Source of the DNA: Bacteroidales bacterium
Lineage (GTDB): Bacteria > Bacteroidota > Bacteroidia > Bacteroidales > JAQUTK01
Length of the DNA: 64,000 nucleotides
Direction: 5' to 3'
Assembly (NCBI GenBank): GCA_028709785.1
Contig: JAQUTK010000001.1
Location: forward strand, 62,001-126,000
Translations under genes and position numbers: made by a program
Notes under the pieces: generated by a model
Database searches by the model: none
Told to the model about the DNA's origin: nothing
Seen by the model: the letters and a program-made list of their open reading frames with translations, nothing else
In this document: in pieces, positions 50,501 through 59,818 of the stretch
Layout of the letters: every line of letters begins with the position of its first letter
Position numbering within the stretch: the first letter of the stretch is position 1

Positions 50501-50761
50501 GTCTCAGAAGTGTTTAATGAATGGATCCCTGCCATGGCTTCTGTGCCGCTGCAATCGACTTGGGCCGGCTATTATGTGGAGCCTCGTTATATCATCGATC
50601 CGGCAAACGGATTGTTTGTGGGTATGCAGGGACATGGTTTTATGCTGTCGCAATATCTTGCCAAGTTGTATGTGGATAAGGTGATGGGCAGGATCGTGCC
50701 GGAGTTCATGGAACGACTCACTCTTGAAGGAGAGGGTATCAGTGAAAAGGCTTTCAAGTGA
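47525..50761 (+). CDS. Fused HcnABC-like FAD/iron-sulfur amino-acid or imino-acid dehydrogenase
   Basis: One 1078-residue chain joins parts that are usually separate subunits. (1) A Fer2 domain with C60-x4-C65-x2-C68-x11-C80. (2) A pyridine-nucleotide-disulfide-type FAD domain from G-A-G-P-A-G at 122. (3) A ferredoxin-like segment (about 459-515) with C-I-G-C-M-D-C-V-S-Q-C-P and a second Cys cluster. (4) A Bfd-like 2Fe-2S domain (about 603-649; C-H-C ... C-R-G-K-R-C). (5) A DAO-type FAD oxidase domain from G-G-G-I-A-G-S at about 706. This order equals HcnA/HcnB/HcnC, D-hydroxyproline dehydrogenase and sarcosine-oxidase-like complexes. Substrate and electron acceptor are unknown. No signal peptide; it should be cytoplasmic. 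The gene stands alone. Confidence 0.82.
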   Translation: MKRITSHPVLPVSEGEPTTFLFNGVQVSAIKGFTIAAALHQAGFPVHSHSVRGRSRSLNCGIGKCGACEMMVDGETKRICITKVDGVREVIEAKEQNFIPEQRVDTCDEPITVYRTDVAIVGAGPAGLACRETLKELGIHSIVVDSNDHIGGQFLMQTHAFFFFEKEKRFGGMRGFDIARTLAGDSRDGIFLNSTVWDILDDGRIAVKDLKNKRNFYIEPQALVVATGAVPFMPAFENDDVPGVYTAAVVQKMMNTEFTLLGKNVLTVGAGNIGYLTSYQLMQAGANVKAIIEAMPREGGFPVQANRVRRLGIPVMTSHMLLRAIPNEDYSGITGAVIAECANFKAIPGTERVLEGIDAINICTGLLPDNQLLSKGDLYFGRKCVGVGDAVRIGEGTTAVLRGKQAAYELAQELGVRYDYQTFLNVSKEYVESQQHPVRIKEKPSQPESERAFSKPFVMLDCLYGFACNPCAFSCKYGAITKSSAATTPEIDYSKCIGCMDCVSQCPGLAIFGYDLKRQLLTLPVEFEVKEGCEVWLVDDTGLRIDQGVVEKILKKQTKTNLARIKVAHLEGEDLTQVTGFIPKEAYPEKISLKPYVESEAEGFVCHCEDVSMNDLLKMIGDRKFISIDEVKHVTRLGMGPCRGKRCISRLRMKLREKGIELVGDATPRAPMSTRMLMKDIYPKQGKLECYTVDAPKEVRETEVLIAGGGIAGSALYRYFAEAGKKVVLVNVDRGASWRAIGGGRPAFSVPELSEIAVHNQEIFKEIQQKYNIHYRETRYITFAHDEDTYRSLENSCTWSNAYLIDKKDFVKEVSPYFNPNQKTYFAAQVSQHCWQASPGRVVDYIRWKGNEKGGVLMEDTRVVEVHKEGEKYHVLLMTHDQKYVEYSCDHFVNALGYNAEHFARMLGVYTGLYAVKHQALITQRLPRLGKEGDILDMLIDRRKRNDFSAVYGQQFADTGQIIACASPAVDAKDSIHRFDDLKFNTRAFMEIVSEVFNEWIPAMASVPLQSTWAGYYVEPRYIIDPANGLFVGMQGHGFMLSQYLAKLYVDKVMGRIVPEFMERLTLEGEGISEKAFK

Positions 50762-50765
50762 TTGC

Positions 50766-50796
50766 TTTGTTTTCTGATTAAAAAAGCGTACCTTTG
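50766..50796 (+). promoter_or_regulatory. Promoter for the ABC-F gene
   Basis: TTTG at 50766-50769, 19 bases, TACCTTTG at 50789-50796: an exact Bacteroidetes promoter. Its -33 element lies just after the stop codon of the dehydrogenase gene. Confidence 0.75.
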
Positions 50797-50809
50797 CACG
50801 CTCAAATAA

Positions 50810-52441
<1,632 letters not shown>

Positions 52442-52453
52442 AAGAAGTAATTA

Positions 52454-54478
52454 CTACCTGTTGTTGGTTTGTGTGCGTTCCTTGAGCGTTCTTTCCAGCA
52501 GAAACATTTCGTCACGCAGCTTGGCTGCCTCCTGAAATTCAAGTTTGCTGGCGGCAGCTTCCATCGCTTTACGGGTTTTATCGATTTGTTTCTTCAAGGA
52601 AGGAAGATCTTTATAGATGGCCATCGCTTCGGCGGCGGCCATCATTTTTTCTTCTTTTTCCACTGCCATGAGTATCGGATCGTATTCCGGAGTAATTGGA
52701 GCCGGCTTGGGCTTTTTAATTGCCTGGGGGGTGATGTTGTTTTCTTTATTGTATTTGATCTGTTTCTCACGTCTCCGCTCGGTCTCGTCTATCGTCTTTC
52801 GCATGCTTTCTGTAATCTTGTCCGCGTACATGATCACTCTTCCATGGAGATTACGCGCCGCGCGCCCTGCCGTTTGAGTAAGGGAGCGGTGGGAGCGCAG
52901 AAAACCTTCTTTATCTGCATCAAGTATGGCAACCAGCGACACTTCAGGGAAATCGAGTCCTTCACGGAGCAGGTTGACACCAATCAATACATCAAAGAGA
53001 CCTTGCCGTAGTTGGTCCATGATTTCAATCCGGGCCAGGGTCTCCACATCGGAATGAATATAACGGCAACGGACACCCAACCTCTCGAGATAGGAATTTA
53101 ATTCTTCTGCCATTCGTTTGGTAAGCGTAGTCACTAACACCCGTTCGTCTTTTTCTACCCGTATCGCGATCTCTTCCATGAGGTCGTCAATCTGGTTGAG
53201 ACTTGGACGTACGTCTATCGGAGGATCCAACAGTCCGGTGGGGCGCACGACCTGTTCAACGACGACACCTTCACAGCGGTTTAACTCATAGTCTGCCGGG
53301 GTGGCACTGACATAAATAGTCTGTTTGTTAAACCCTTCAAACTCCTCAAACTTCAGCGGACGGTTATCAAATGCCGCAGGGAGTCTGAACCCATATTCGA
53401 TGAGTGTTGATTTGCGGGAATGGTCGCCGCCATACATGGCCCGTATCTGCGGGATGGTAACGTGACTCTCATCGATAACGACCAGAAAGTCTTTTGGGAA
53501 GAAGTCCAACAAGCAGAACGGACGAGTGCCCGGATCACGACCGTCAAAGTATCGGGAATAGTTTTCGATACCCGAACAGTGTCCGATCTCACGGATCATC
53601 TCCAGATCGTAGGTGGTCCGTTCTTCGATACGTTTTGCTTCGAGAGGTTTGCCTATTTCCTTGAAATACTCAATCTGATGTCCCAGATCAAGCTCAATCT
53701 CCTGAATGGCACGGTTAATGCGTTCCTGTGTTGTTACAAAAAGGTTGGCCGGGTAGATGTTAAACTCGTCAAAGGTCTCTTCGCGGGTAGTGGTAAGCGG
53801 ATCGATGCGCTCGATGCTTTCTATCTCGTCGCCCCAGAAGATAACGCGTATGATATAGTCGGCATAGGCAAGAAAAATATCTACTGTATCGCCCTTTACA
53901 CGGAAGTTTCCGCGGTTAAGCTCCGTTTCGTTCCTGGAATAAAGGCTGGCAACCAATAGCCTGAGAAAGTGCTGACGGGTGATCTTTTGTCCTTTTTGGA
54001 TGGAAATGACACTGTTGTGAAAATCTTCAGGATTGCCGATACCATAGAGACAAGAGACCGAGGATACAACTATCACGTCGCGCCGACCGGAAAGAAGCGA
54101 CGAAGTGGTGGCTAACCTTAACTTTTCAATTTCGTCATTGATGGAGAGGTCTTTCTCAATGTAAGTGCCTGTTGTGGGAATATATGCTTCCGGTTGGAAA
54201 TAATCATAGTAAGAAACGAAGTATTCTACCGCATTATCAGGAAAGAAACTTTTAAACTCACTATATAGCTGTGCTGCAAGTGTTTTATTGTGACTAAGTA
54301 CCAATGTCGGTCGATTTACGCGTTCAATAACATTGGCAACAGTAAAGGTTTTGCCTGATCCGGTAACACCCAGTAACGTCTGAAAAGGAACGTCAGATTC
54401 CAGCCCTTTTACCAATTGATTGATGGCTTCGGGCTGATCGCCGGTGGGCTGGTAGGGTGAGACTATTTTGAAATCCAT
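52454..54478 (-). CDS. uvrB: Excinuclease ABC subunit B
   Basis: A 674-residue UvrB of normal length: helicase motif I G-V-T-G-S-G-K-T-F near residue 38, the beta-hairpin region (Y-Y-D-Y-F-Q-P-E-A-Y), D-E-S-H, Q-T-A-G-R-A-A-R-N, and a C-terminal UVR domain (L-E-F-Q-E-A-A-K-L-R-D-E) for contact with UvrC. It verifies DNA damage in nucleotide excision repair. It is transcribed convergently with the ABC-F gene and diverges from the second paaK. All motifs look intact. Confidence 0.97.
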   Translation of the reverse strand: MDFKIVSPYQPTGDQPEAINQLVKGLESDVPFQTLLGVTGSGKTFTVANVIERVNRPTLVLSHNKTLAAQLYSEFKSFFPDNAVEYFVSYYDYFQPEAYIPTTGTYIEKDLSINDEIEKLRLATTSSLLSGRRDVIVVSSVSCLYGIGNPEDFHNSVISIQKGQKITRQHFLRLLVASLYSRNETELNRGNFRVKGDTVDIFLAYADYIIRVIFWGDEIESIERIDPLTTTREETFDEFNIYPANLFVTTQERINRAIQEIELDLGHQIEYFKEIGKPLEAKRIEERTTYDLEMIREIGHCSGIENYSRYFDGRDPGTRPFCLLDFFPKDFLVVIDESHVTIPQIRAMYGGDHSRKSTLIEYGFRLPAAFDNRPLKFEEFEGFNKQTIYVSATPADYELNRCEGVVVEQVVRPTGLLDPPIDVRPSLNQIDDLMEEIAIRVEKDERVLVTTLTKRMAEELNSYLERLGVRCRYIHSDVETLARIEIMDQLRQGLFDVLIGVNLLREGLDFPEVSLVAILDADKEGFLRSHRSLTQTAGRAARNLHGRVIMYADKITESMRKTIDETERRREKQIKYNKENNITPQAIKKPKPAPITPEYDPILMAVEKEEKMMAAAEAMAIYKDLPSLKKQIDKTRKAMEAAASKLEFQEAAKLRDEMFLLERTLKERTQTNNR

Positions 54479-54578
54479 TGGGAAGAGAAATTTTGGTAAA
54501 AGTACGATATATAATGGAAATAATGACTACTTTTATGGCTTTAAACAGAAGCGAAACATAAAAAGATCACAAGAACGT

Positions 54579-55877
54579 ATGATGTGGAATGAGACAATGG
54601 AGGCCTTGAGTGCTGATGAAATGCACAAACTGCAAAGTATCAGACTCAAGAGGGTAGTGGAGCATGTCTATGCCAATACCCCTTTTTACAGAAAAAAGAT
54701 GATGGAGATGGGAATTACTCCGGATGATATCAATGATATAGAAGATATTGTCAAACTCCCTTTTACAACCAAAGATGACTTGCGTAATAACTATCCCTTC
54801 GGACTCATGGCAGTTCCGATGTCGGAAATTGTTCGTATTCATGCTTCTTCGGGTACGACCGGGCGTCCGACAGTAGTGGGCTATACTCGCCGTGATATCA
54901 CGGCCTGGTCAGAATGTCTGGCACGCTGCTTTACTGCTTACGGTGCGACAAAACATGATTTATTCCAGGTATCATATGGCTATGGCTTGTTTACCGGCGG
55001 ATTGGGAGCCCATTATGGAGCTGAGCATATTGGTGCTTCAGTCATCCCGATGTCAAGTGGCAATACACAAAAACAGGTACAGATAATGCATGACTTTGGT
55101 TCGACGGCTTTGTGCTGTACACCTTCCTATGCACTCTTTATTGCTGATTTCATCAAAGATTCAGGTGTGCCAAGAGAAGAATTCAAACTTAAATATGGTA
55201 TCTTTGGAGCTGAACCCTGGACGGAAAACATGCGTCGTGAGTTGGAACAGAAACTTGAAATTAAAGCCTATGACATCTATGGTTTAAGCGAGATTGCCGG
55301 TCCTGGTGTGGGATTTGAATGCCAATGCCAGAATGGTACACACTTGAATGAAGATCACTTTTATCCGGAAACAATCGATCCGGTCACCTTTGAACCGGTG
55401 AAAGATAAAGAAGGCGAACTGGTATTTACTCATCTTACCAAAGAAGGTATGCCTTTACTTCGTTATCGCACAAAAGATCTTACCCGTCTTCATTATGGAA
55501 CATGTGAGTGCGGACGAACATTGGTTAAGATGGATCGTATCCTCGGACGTTCTGATGATATGTTGATTATCCGTGGAGTAAATGTATTCCCATCACAGAT
55601 AGAAAGTGTGATCCTGGAAATGCCTGAGTTTGAACCTCATTATGAGATATATGTGGATCGAATCAATAATCTGGATATCATGGAGCTTAAAGTTGAAGCT
55701 CGTCCGGATGCCTATTCAGACAATATGAACGACATTTTTGCGTTGAATAAGAAACTTTCTTCCCGGTTGAACAGTGTTTTGGGTATTGCCGTAAAGGTAA
55801 AGATCGTTGAACCCCGCTCACTGGAGAGAAGTACTGGAAAAGCAAAGCGTGTATTCGACAACAGAAAACTTAAATAA
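54579..55877 (+). CDS. paaK: Phenylacetate-CoA ligase (second copy)
   Basis: The start at 54579 (M-M-W-N-E-T-M-E) matches the start of other PaaK proteins; the longer frame would run into the uvrB start. The 432-residue enzyme has A-S-S-G-T-T-G-R-P-T, Y-D-I-Y-G-L-S-E-I-A-G-P-G-V, R-Y-R-T-K-D-L-T and G-R-S-D-D-M-L-I-I-R-G in order. It is a clear paralogue of 11819-13117 but not a recent copy. The ACT-domain gene begins 22 bases downstream, an arrangement I recall from Bacteroidetes and Firmicutes, where it is tied to aryl-acid and branched-chain metabolism. The natural acid may be phenylacetate or an indole or branched acid. Confidence 0.9.
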   Translation: MMWNETMEALSADEMHKLQSIRLKRVVEHVYANTPFYRKKMMEMGITPDDINDIEDIVKLPFTTKDDLRNNYPFGLMAVPMSEIVRIHASSGTTGRPTVVGYTRRDITAWSECLARCFTAYGATKHDLFQVSYGYGLFTGGLGAHYGAEHIGASVIPMSSGNTQKQVQIMHDFGSTALCCTPSYALFIADFIKDSGVPREEFKLKYGIFGAEPWTENMRRELEQKLEIKAYDIYGLSEIAGPGVGFECQCQNGTHLNEDHFYPETIDPVTFEPVKDKEGELVFTHLTKEGMPLLRYRTKDLTRLHYGTCECGRTLVKMDRILGRSDDMLIIRGVNVFPSQIESVILEMPEFEPHYEIYVDRINNLDIMELKVEARPDAYSDNMNDIFALNKKLSSRLNSVLGIAVKVKIVEPRSLERSTGKAKRVFDNRKLK

Positions 55878-55899
55878 TTACATTCAAATAGCAGCTGCA

Positions 55900-56325
55900 A
55901 TGATAGCACAACAGATTTCTGTCTTCCTGGAGAATAAGTCCGGAAGACTTACAGAGGTTACTTCTCTCTTGGGAGAAGCCGGGATTAACCTGACAGCTTT
56001 CAGTATTGCTGAAAACTCTGAGTTTGGCATTCTTCGTATGATTGTATCCGATCCCGAAAAGGCATATAAGATTTTAAAGGACGCACATTTTGCCGCTAAA
56101 CTGACGGATGTACTCTGTCTGAGTTGCCCAAATACACCGGGCGCTTTGGCTAAAGCCTTGAAACTACTTTCGGATGAAGGTGTTTTCTTTGAATACATGT
56201 ATGCGTTTGCCAATGGCGAAACAGCGAATGTAATCATCCGGCCGGATAATATTGAGCGTTGCATTACCATACTGCAGGAAGCAAAACTCCAATTGCTTGC
56301 TGCCAGTGATCTATATCGTCTGTAA
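55900..56325 (+). CDS. Tandem ACT-domain protein
   Basis: The ATG at 55900 is chosen because the open frame upstream overlaps paaK. The 141-residue protein holds two ACT domains: Q-I-S-V-F-L-E-N-K-S-G-R-L-T-E-V-T near residue 5 and C-P-N-T-P-G-A-L-A-K-A-L-K-L-L near 75. ACT domains bind small amino acids and regulate enzymes. With paaK upstream it is probably an amino-acid or aryl-acid sensor that tunes the ligase or its pathway. No DNA-binding domain is present. Confidence 0.9.
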   Translation: MIAQQISVFLENKSGRLTEVTSLLGEAGINLTAFSIAENSEFGILRMIVSDPEKAYKILKDAHFAAKLTDVLCLSCPNTPGALAKALKLLSDEGVFFEYMYAFANGETANVIIRPDNIERCITILQEAKLQLLAASDLYRL

Positions 56326-56436
56326 ATAGAAGACAGGAAGGAAGATAAAGAACGATCTTTGTCTTCCTTTCCGGCTCTTTTTTACCCTCTTCCGGTTAAA
56401 AACAATGAATTGCTTTCTCAATTCAAAGCGATTGTC

Positions 56437-56444
56437 TAACTTTG
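56437..56444 (+). promoter_or_regulatory. -7 box (TAACTTTG) for bamD
   Basis: TAACTTTG lies 17 bases before the start codon at 56462. It probably serves bamD, rpoZ and the DUF4293 gene together. Confidence 0.55.
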
Positions 56445-56461
56445 CACATTATTTGCGAACA

Positions 56462-57283
56462 ATGAAAGGGAAATATTTCTATATCCTTGTTTTTCTGTTG
56501 GTTTTTACCTCTTGCGGAGAGTATAATAAGCTTCTCAAGAGCAATGATTATAATCTGAAATATGATTATGCTCATAAGTATTATCAATCAGGAAAATATA
56601 CGAGAGCGATCACTCTGTTTGAAGAATTGGCTCCTGTGTTTAAAGGAAAAGAAAAAGGAGAAGAATCGCTCTATATGTTAGCGAAGTCGTATGAAAAAAG
56701 GAAAGACTTTGTGATGGCTTCTCATTATTACACCAATTATTATACGGCTTATCCGAAAGGAAAATATAGTGAGGATGCTCGTTATAACGCAGCTTATGCT
56801 TATTATAAAGATGTGCCGGATCCACGTTTGGATCAGTCGTCGACCTATCAGGCACTTGAAGAGTTGCAGACTTTTCTCGAGTATTACCCAAGGAGCGAAA
56901 AAGCCGATCAGGCCAGAGAGTTACTTTTTGAATTACAGGAACATCTCGCTGAAAAAGCATTGAACAATGTAAAGCTCTACTATAATATGGGCAATTATCT
57001 TGGGAATAATTACTTGTCTGCTATTGTTACAGCGAAAAATGCTTTGCAAGAGTATCCATATTCAAAATACAAGGAAAACTTTTCTTATTATATTCTGAAG
57101 GCAAAGTTTGCAATGGCTGAACAGAGCGTAGAGGATAAGAAAGAGGATCGTTTTCGCGATGTGATAGATGAGTATTACGCATATATCAATGACTATCCGG
57201 AATCAGTCAATCTGAACGAAGCGAAGTCGATGTTTGAGAAATCTTCGAAGAAAATTACTAAAGATACAAAAAAAGAACAATAA
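56462..57283 (+). CDS. bamD: Outer-membrane assembly lipoprotein BamD
   Basis: The start at 56462 gives a lipoprotein signal (L-V-F-T-S-C) and lies after the -7 box; an earlier ATG at 56405 lies upstream of the box. The 273-residue protein is all helical with TPR-like units: Y-A-H-K-Y-Y-Q-S-G-K-Y-T-R-A, Y-M-L-A-K-S-Y, Y-Y-T-N-Y-Y-T-A-Y-P, and F-L-E-Y-Y-P-R-S-E-K-A. BamD holds BamA and helps insert outer-membrane barrels. It is followed at once by rpoZ; this order is a Bacteroidetes habit. Confidence 0.93.
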   Translation: MKGKYFYILVFLLVFTSCGEYNKLLKSNDYNLKYDYAHKYYQSGKYTRAITLFEELAPVFKGKEKGEESLYMLAKSYEKRKDFVMASHYYTNYYTAYPKGKYSEDARYNAAYAYYKDVPDPRLDQSSTYQALEELQTFLEYYPRSEKADQARELLFELQEHLAEKALNNVKLYYNMGNYLGNNYLSAIVTAKNALQEYPYSKYKENFSYYILKAKFAMAEQSVEDKKEDRFRDVIDEYYAYINDYPESVNLNEAKSMFEKSSKKITKDTKKEQ

Positions 57284-57616
57284 ATGGACTACAAAAAAAC
57301 AAATGCTCCGAGTAATACAATTACCAGAGACGTGGTAACTCTTTCTGAACCTGTTGGAAACAGATATGAGATGGTGGAAATTATTGGTAAACGCGCAAAT
57401 CAGATTGCAGTTGAGATGAAGACTGATCTTCAGAAGAAATTGCAGGAGTTTGCATCTTATAATGACAATCTGGAGGAAGTATTTGAGAATAGAGAACAGA
57501 TCGAAATCTCCCGCTATTACGAGAAATTGCCGAAACCTGATTTGATTGCGATACAGGAATATATTGAAGATAAGGTTTATTATCGCAATCCGGCGAAGGA
57601 GAAAGAGAAACTTTAA
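57284..57616 (+). CDS. rpoZ: RNA polymerase omega subunit, Bacteroidetes form
   Basis: A 110-residue protein starting M-D-Y-K-K-T-N-A-P-S-N-T. The omega-like core has I-I-G-K-R-A-N-Q-I-A-V-E near residue 34, and the C-terminal part (Y-Y-E-K-L-P-K-P-D-L-I-A) is typical of this phylum. It should bind the beta-prime subunit and stabilise RNA polymerase. The start codon follows the bamD stop directly, so translation is coupled. Confidence 0.9.
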   Translation: MDYKKTNAPSNTITRDVVTLSEPVGNRYEMVEIIGKRANQIAVEMKTDLQKKLQEFASYNDNLEEVFENREQIEISRYYEKLPKPDLIAIQEYIEDKVYYRNPAKEKEKL

Positions 57617-57628
57617 GCAGAACCTATC

Positions 57629-58087
57629 ATGATTCAAAGAATTCAGTCTGTCTATTTGCTTCTGGTTATCTGTTTTTCCATTCTGACAGCTATATTCCCT
57701 TTGGCCGAGTTTATTGGTAAGGCCGATATGGCGGTTTATGAAATGACAGCATTAGGGGTATATAATCTCAAGTCTGAAATGGTAATGAATACTGGCGGCT
57801 TATTGGTCGTACTTCTTGGGGTAACTCTGTTGGCTATCGTTGAACTGTTTCTCTTTAAAAAGAGAGTTCTGCAGATGCGTCTTGGAGTATTCTCGATGTT
57901 GCTTTTGGGTGGCTTTTATCTGTTGTCCGGCTTTCTGGCTTTCTTGTTTATGGATGAACTCAAAGCAGATTTTCATATAAAGTTTGTTGCGGGATTGCCA
58001 TTAGTTTGCGTGATTCTGGAGTATCTTGCTCTTAGAGCAATCGGTAGAGATGAGGCCTTAATCCGTTCCTTGAATCGTTTGAGATAA
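57629..58087 (+). CDS. DUF4293 membrane protein
   Basis: A 152-residue protein with four hydrophobic helices, starting M-I-Q-R-I-Q-S-V-Y-L-L-L. Length, start and position after rpoZ fit DUF4293, a Bacteroidetes family of unknown function. The short soluble stretch A-E-F-I-G-K-A-D-M between helices 1 and 2 may face the periplasm. A hairpin terminator follows 19 bases after the stop codon. Confidence 0.85.
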   Translation: MIQRIQSVYLLLVICFSILTAIFPLAEFIGKADMAVYEMTALGVYNLKSEMVMNTGGLLVVLLGVTLLAIVELFLFKKRVLQMRLGVFSMLLLGGFYLLSGFLAFLFMDELKADFHIKFVAGLPLVCVILEYLALRAIGRDEALIRSLNRLR

Positions 58088-58106
58088 CGATTCACTTTTT
58101 TCTTTT

Positions 58107-58148
58107 AACAAGCAGGGCTTTCAGAGTAATCTGAAAGCCCTGTTTGTT
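58107..58148. terminator. Bidirectional terminator between DUF4293 and DUF4301 genes
   Basis: A 19-bp stem (58107-58125 with 58130-58148, one G-U pair) with GTAA loop and A/T-rich base lies between convergent genes; TTATTTGG follows on the plus side and GTTAAAAG on the minus side. Confidence 0.8.
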
Positions 58149-58166
58149 ATTTGGTCAGAGAGGGTT

Positions 58167-59687
58167 TTACTGATGTTGTTCACGTAACAAATCGTTGACC
58201 GTTTTCACGGGATTGAATGTTTCGATGGGAACTTCCACAAAGACAGTGTTCCAATCAGACATGGCTCCGTTCCAAAGTCCCGGAAGCTCCAGTGCTTTGA
58301 GCTCTTTGCCATTTTTTGATTTGTGGGAGATGAATCCGGTGTTCTTATCCACATAGGCCGACAAATCAAATTTCTTTCCCTGATAATCTTTGAGCGAACA
58401 AACAAGGTCAACCGGATTAAAGTGAGTTCCATTCACAAACATTTCTTTCTTGGAAGGATCGCTGAGATCGATCTGCGAACTTTCCAAGATCTGCAGAGAG
58501 ATGGTGCCGTCGGTGTTAATAGTAAGAAACGGACCTCCTCCGGGTTCTCCTGTGTTCTTAACCATACCACACACACGGATCGGTCGATTCAGTTTCTCTT
58601 TCAGATAGAGTGCGAGAATCGAATCTTCCAGAACTTTCAGATCCGGGTTACGCGTATACAGTTTGCGTTGGAGGAATTGAGCAATTTCAATCATCTGTTC
58701 GCGGGTTTGCTTACCGCTGTCCAACAAGCGGATATAGTCAAATATCTGCTCTTGTAATTCGACCAGTTTGCCGGCAATGACCTTTTTATATTTTACTGTG
58801 GCCTCCTTGAAGTTGTCGGGAACCACATTGTCAATGTTCTTGATAAATACAATATCTGCGTTCAGATCCTTCAGGTTTTCAATCAGTGCCCCATGACCAC
58901 CCGGACGGAAGACCAGTGTCCCATTTTCATCGCGGAAAGGATTGTTGTCCATATCTGCTGCGATAGTGTCAGTGCTCGGTTTTTGTTCGGAGAAGGTTAT
59001 ATCGTAACTCACGCCAAACATCTTTTCGTACTCTTCTTTTTTCAAAGCAGCCAGTTTTTCGAACTCAGCACGGTGTTCTGAAGAAACGGTGAAATGAATA
59101 TGAATCGTGTCACCTCCTCTGGCATACAAGGCTCCTTCCACCAAATGTTCTTCCATTGGCGTACGAGGTCCGGAAGGATAATTATGGAATTTCAATATTC
59201 CCTTCGGAAGACTTCCGTAATTCAAACCTTCGGGAGAAAGAAGAAGGTGAACGATTATCTTGTATTGTCTTGCTTCGATTAGGGTGGGTATGTCTTTTAA
59301 AACATTGGAAATACAGCAGTTGTTCAGTTCGGTGAAAAAAGCAAAGTTGCGTATTCCTGCAAAGAATGTTTTCTCAAAAGAAGTTTGAGGAGTGTCATAA
59401 GGAGCCTCCAAAAATTCAAATAAGTTTTTGAACATACGACTGGCAGCTCCGGAAGCGGGAACAAATTTTTGTATGGTTTTTCCCTTCAGCAGATACTGAT
59501 CCCAGATTTGCAAACTCTCTTTCTCTTCATTCTCATTTAGTCTCAGAATTCCTTTTTCTACAGATGCCGCTCCTGCTAATTCCAGAAAACGGAAACCTTT
59601 TTTGAAACACTCCAGTTGAGCATTGATTTGCTGCTCTGTCATCCCTTTATGAGCTAAAAGGGTGCGGTCTTCTTGTGTGTAGATCAT
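58167..59687 (-). CDS. DUF4301 family protein, nucleotidyltransferase-like
   Basis: A 506-residue soluble protein matching DUF4301. The motif K-F-V-P-A-S-G-A-A-S-R-M-F-K near residue 76 resembles the glycine/serine-rich NTP-binding start of sugar nucleotidyltransferases. Later motifs include L-V-F-R-P-G-G-H-G-A-L-I-E-N near 255 and I-V-F-I-K-N-I-D-N-V-V-P-D near 277, which is like the active-site region of UDP-sugar pyrophosphorylases. The role of this family has not been established to my knowledge. It diverges from the RelA gene. A sugar-1-phosphate nucleotidyltransferase is the best guess. Confidence 0.8.
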   Translation of the reverse strand: MIYTQEDRTLLAHKGMTEQQINAQLECFKKGFRFLELAGAASVEKGILRLNENEEKESLQIWDQYLLKGKTIQKFVPASGAASRMFKNLFEFLEAPYDTPQTSFEKTFFAGIRNFAFFTELNNCCISNVLKDIPTLIEARQYKIIVHLLLSPEGLNYGSLPKGILKFHNYPSGPRTPMEEHLVEGALYARGGDTIHIHFTVSSEHRAEFEKLAALKKEEYEKMFGVSYDITFSEQKPSTDTIAADMDNNPFRDENGTLVFRPGGHGALIENLKDLNADIVFIKNIDNVVPDNFKEATVKYKKVIAGKLVELQEQIFDYIRLLDSGKQTREQMIEIAQFLQRKLYTRNPDLKVLEDSILALYLKEKLNRPIRVCGMVKNTGEPGGGPFLTINTDGTISLQILESSQIDLSDPSKKEMFVNGTHFNPVDLVCSLKDYQGKKFDLSAYVDKNTGFISHKSKNGKELKALELPGLWNGAMSDWNTVFVEVPIETFNPVKTVNDLLREQHQ

Positions 59688-59730
59688 ATTTTATAGATTG
59701 TGATAGTGCCAATAATACGTTTTGAATGGT

Positions 59731-59738
59731 CAAAAGTA
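59731..59738 (-). promoter_or_regulatory. -7 box (TACTTTTG) for the DUF4301 gene
   Basis: The minus strand reads TACTTTTG 44 bases before the DUF4301 start codon. Confidence 0.5.
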
Positions 59739-59804
59739 CAAATAGTAATCTGATTTTGGAGGAGTGAACAAATAAAAAAGCTACTTTTACACGTTATTTA
59801 TATC

Positions 59805-59813
59805 AGGAGGTAA
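59805..59813 (+). promoter_or_regulatory. Strong Shine-Dalgarno site of the relA gene
   Basis: AGGAGGTAA lies five bases before the start codon and is a near-perfect anti-16S match, rare in this phylum. It supports the start at 59819. A TACTTTTA at 59782-59789 is a likely, slightly off-consensus -7 box. Confidence 0.7.
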
Positions 59814-59818
59814 CAGAC

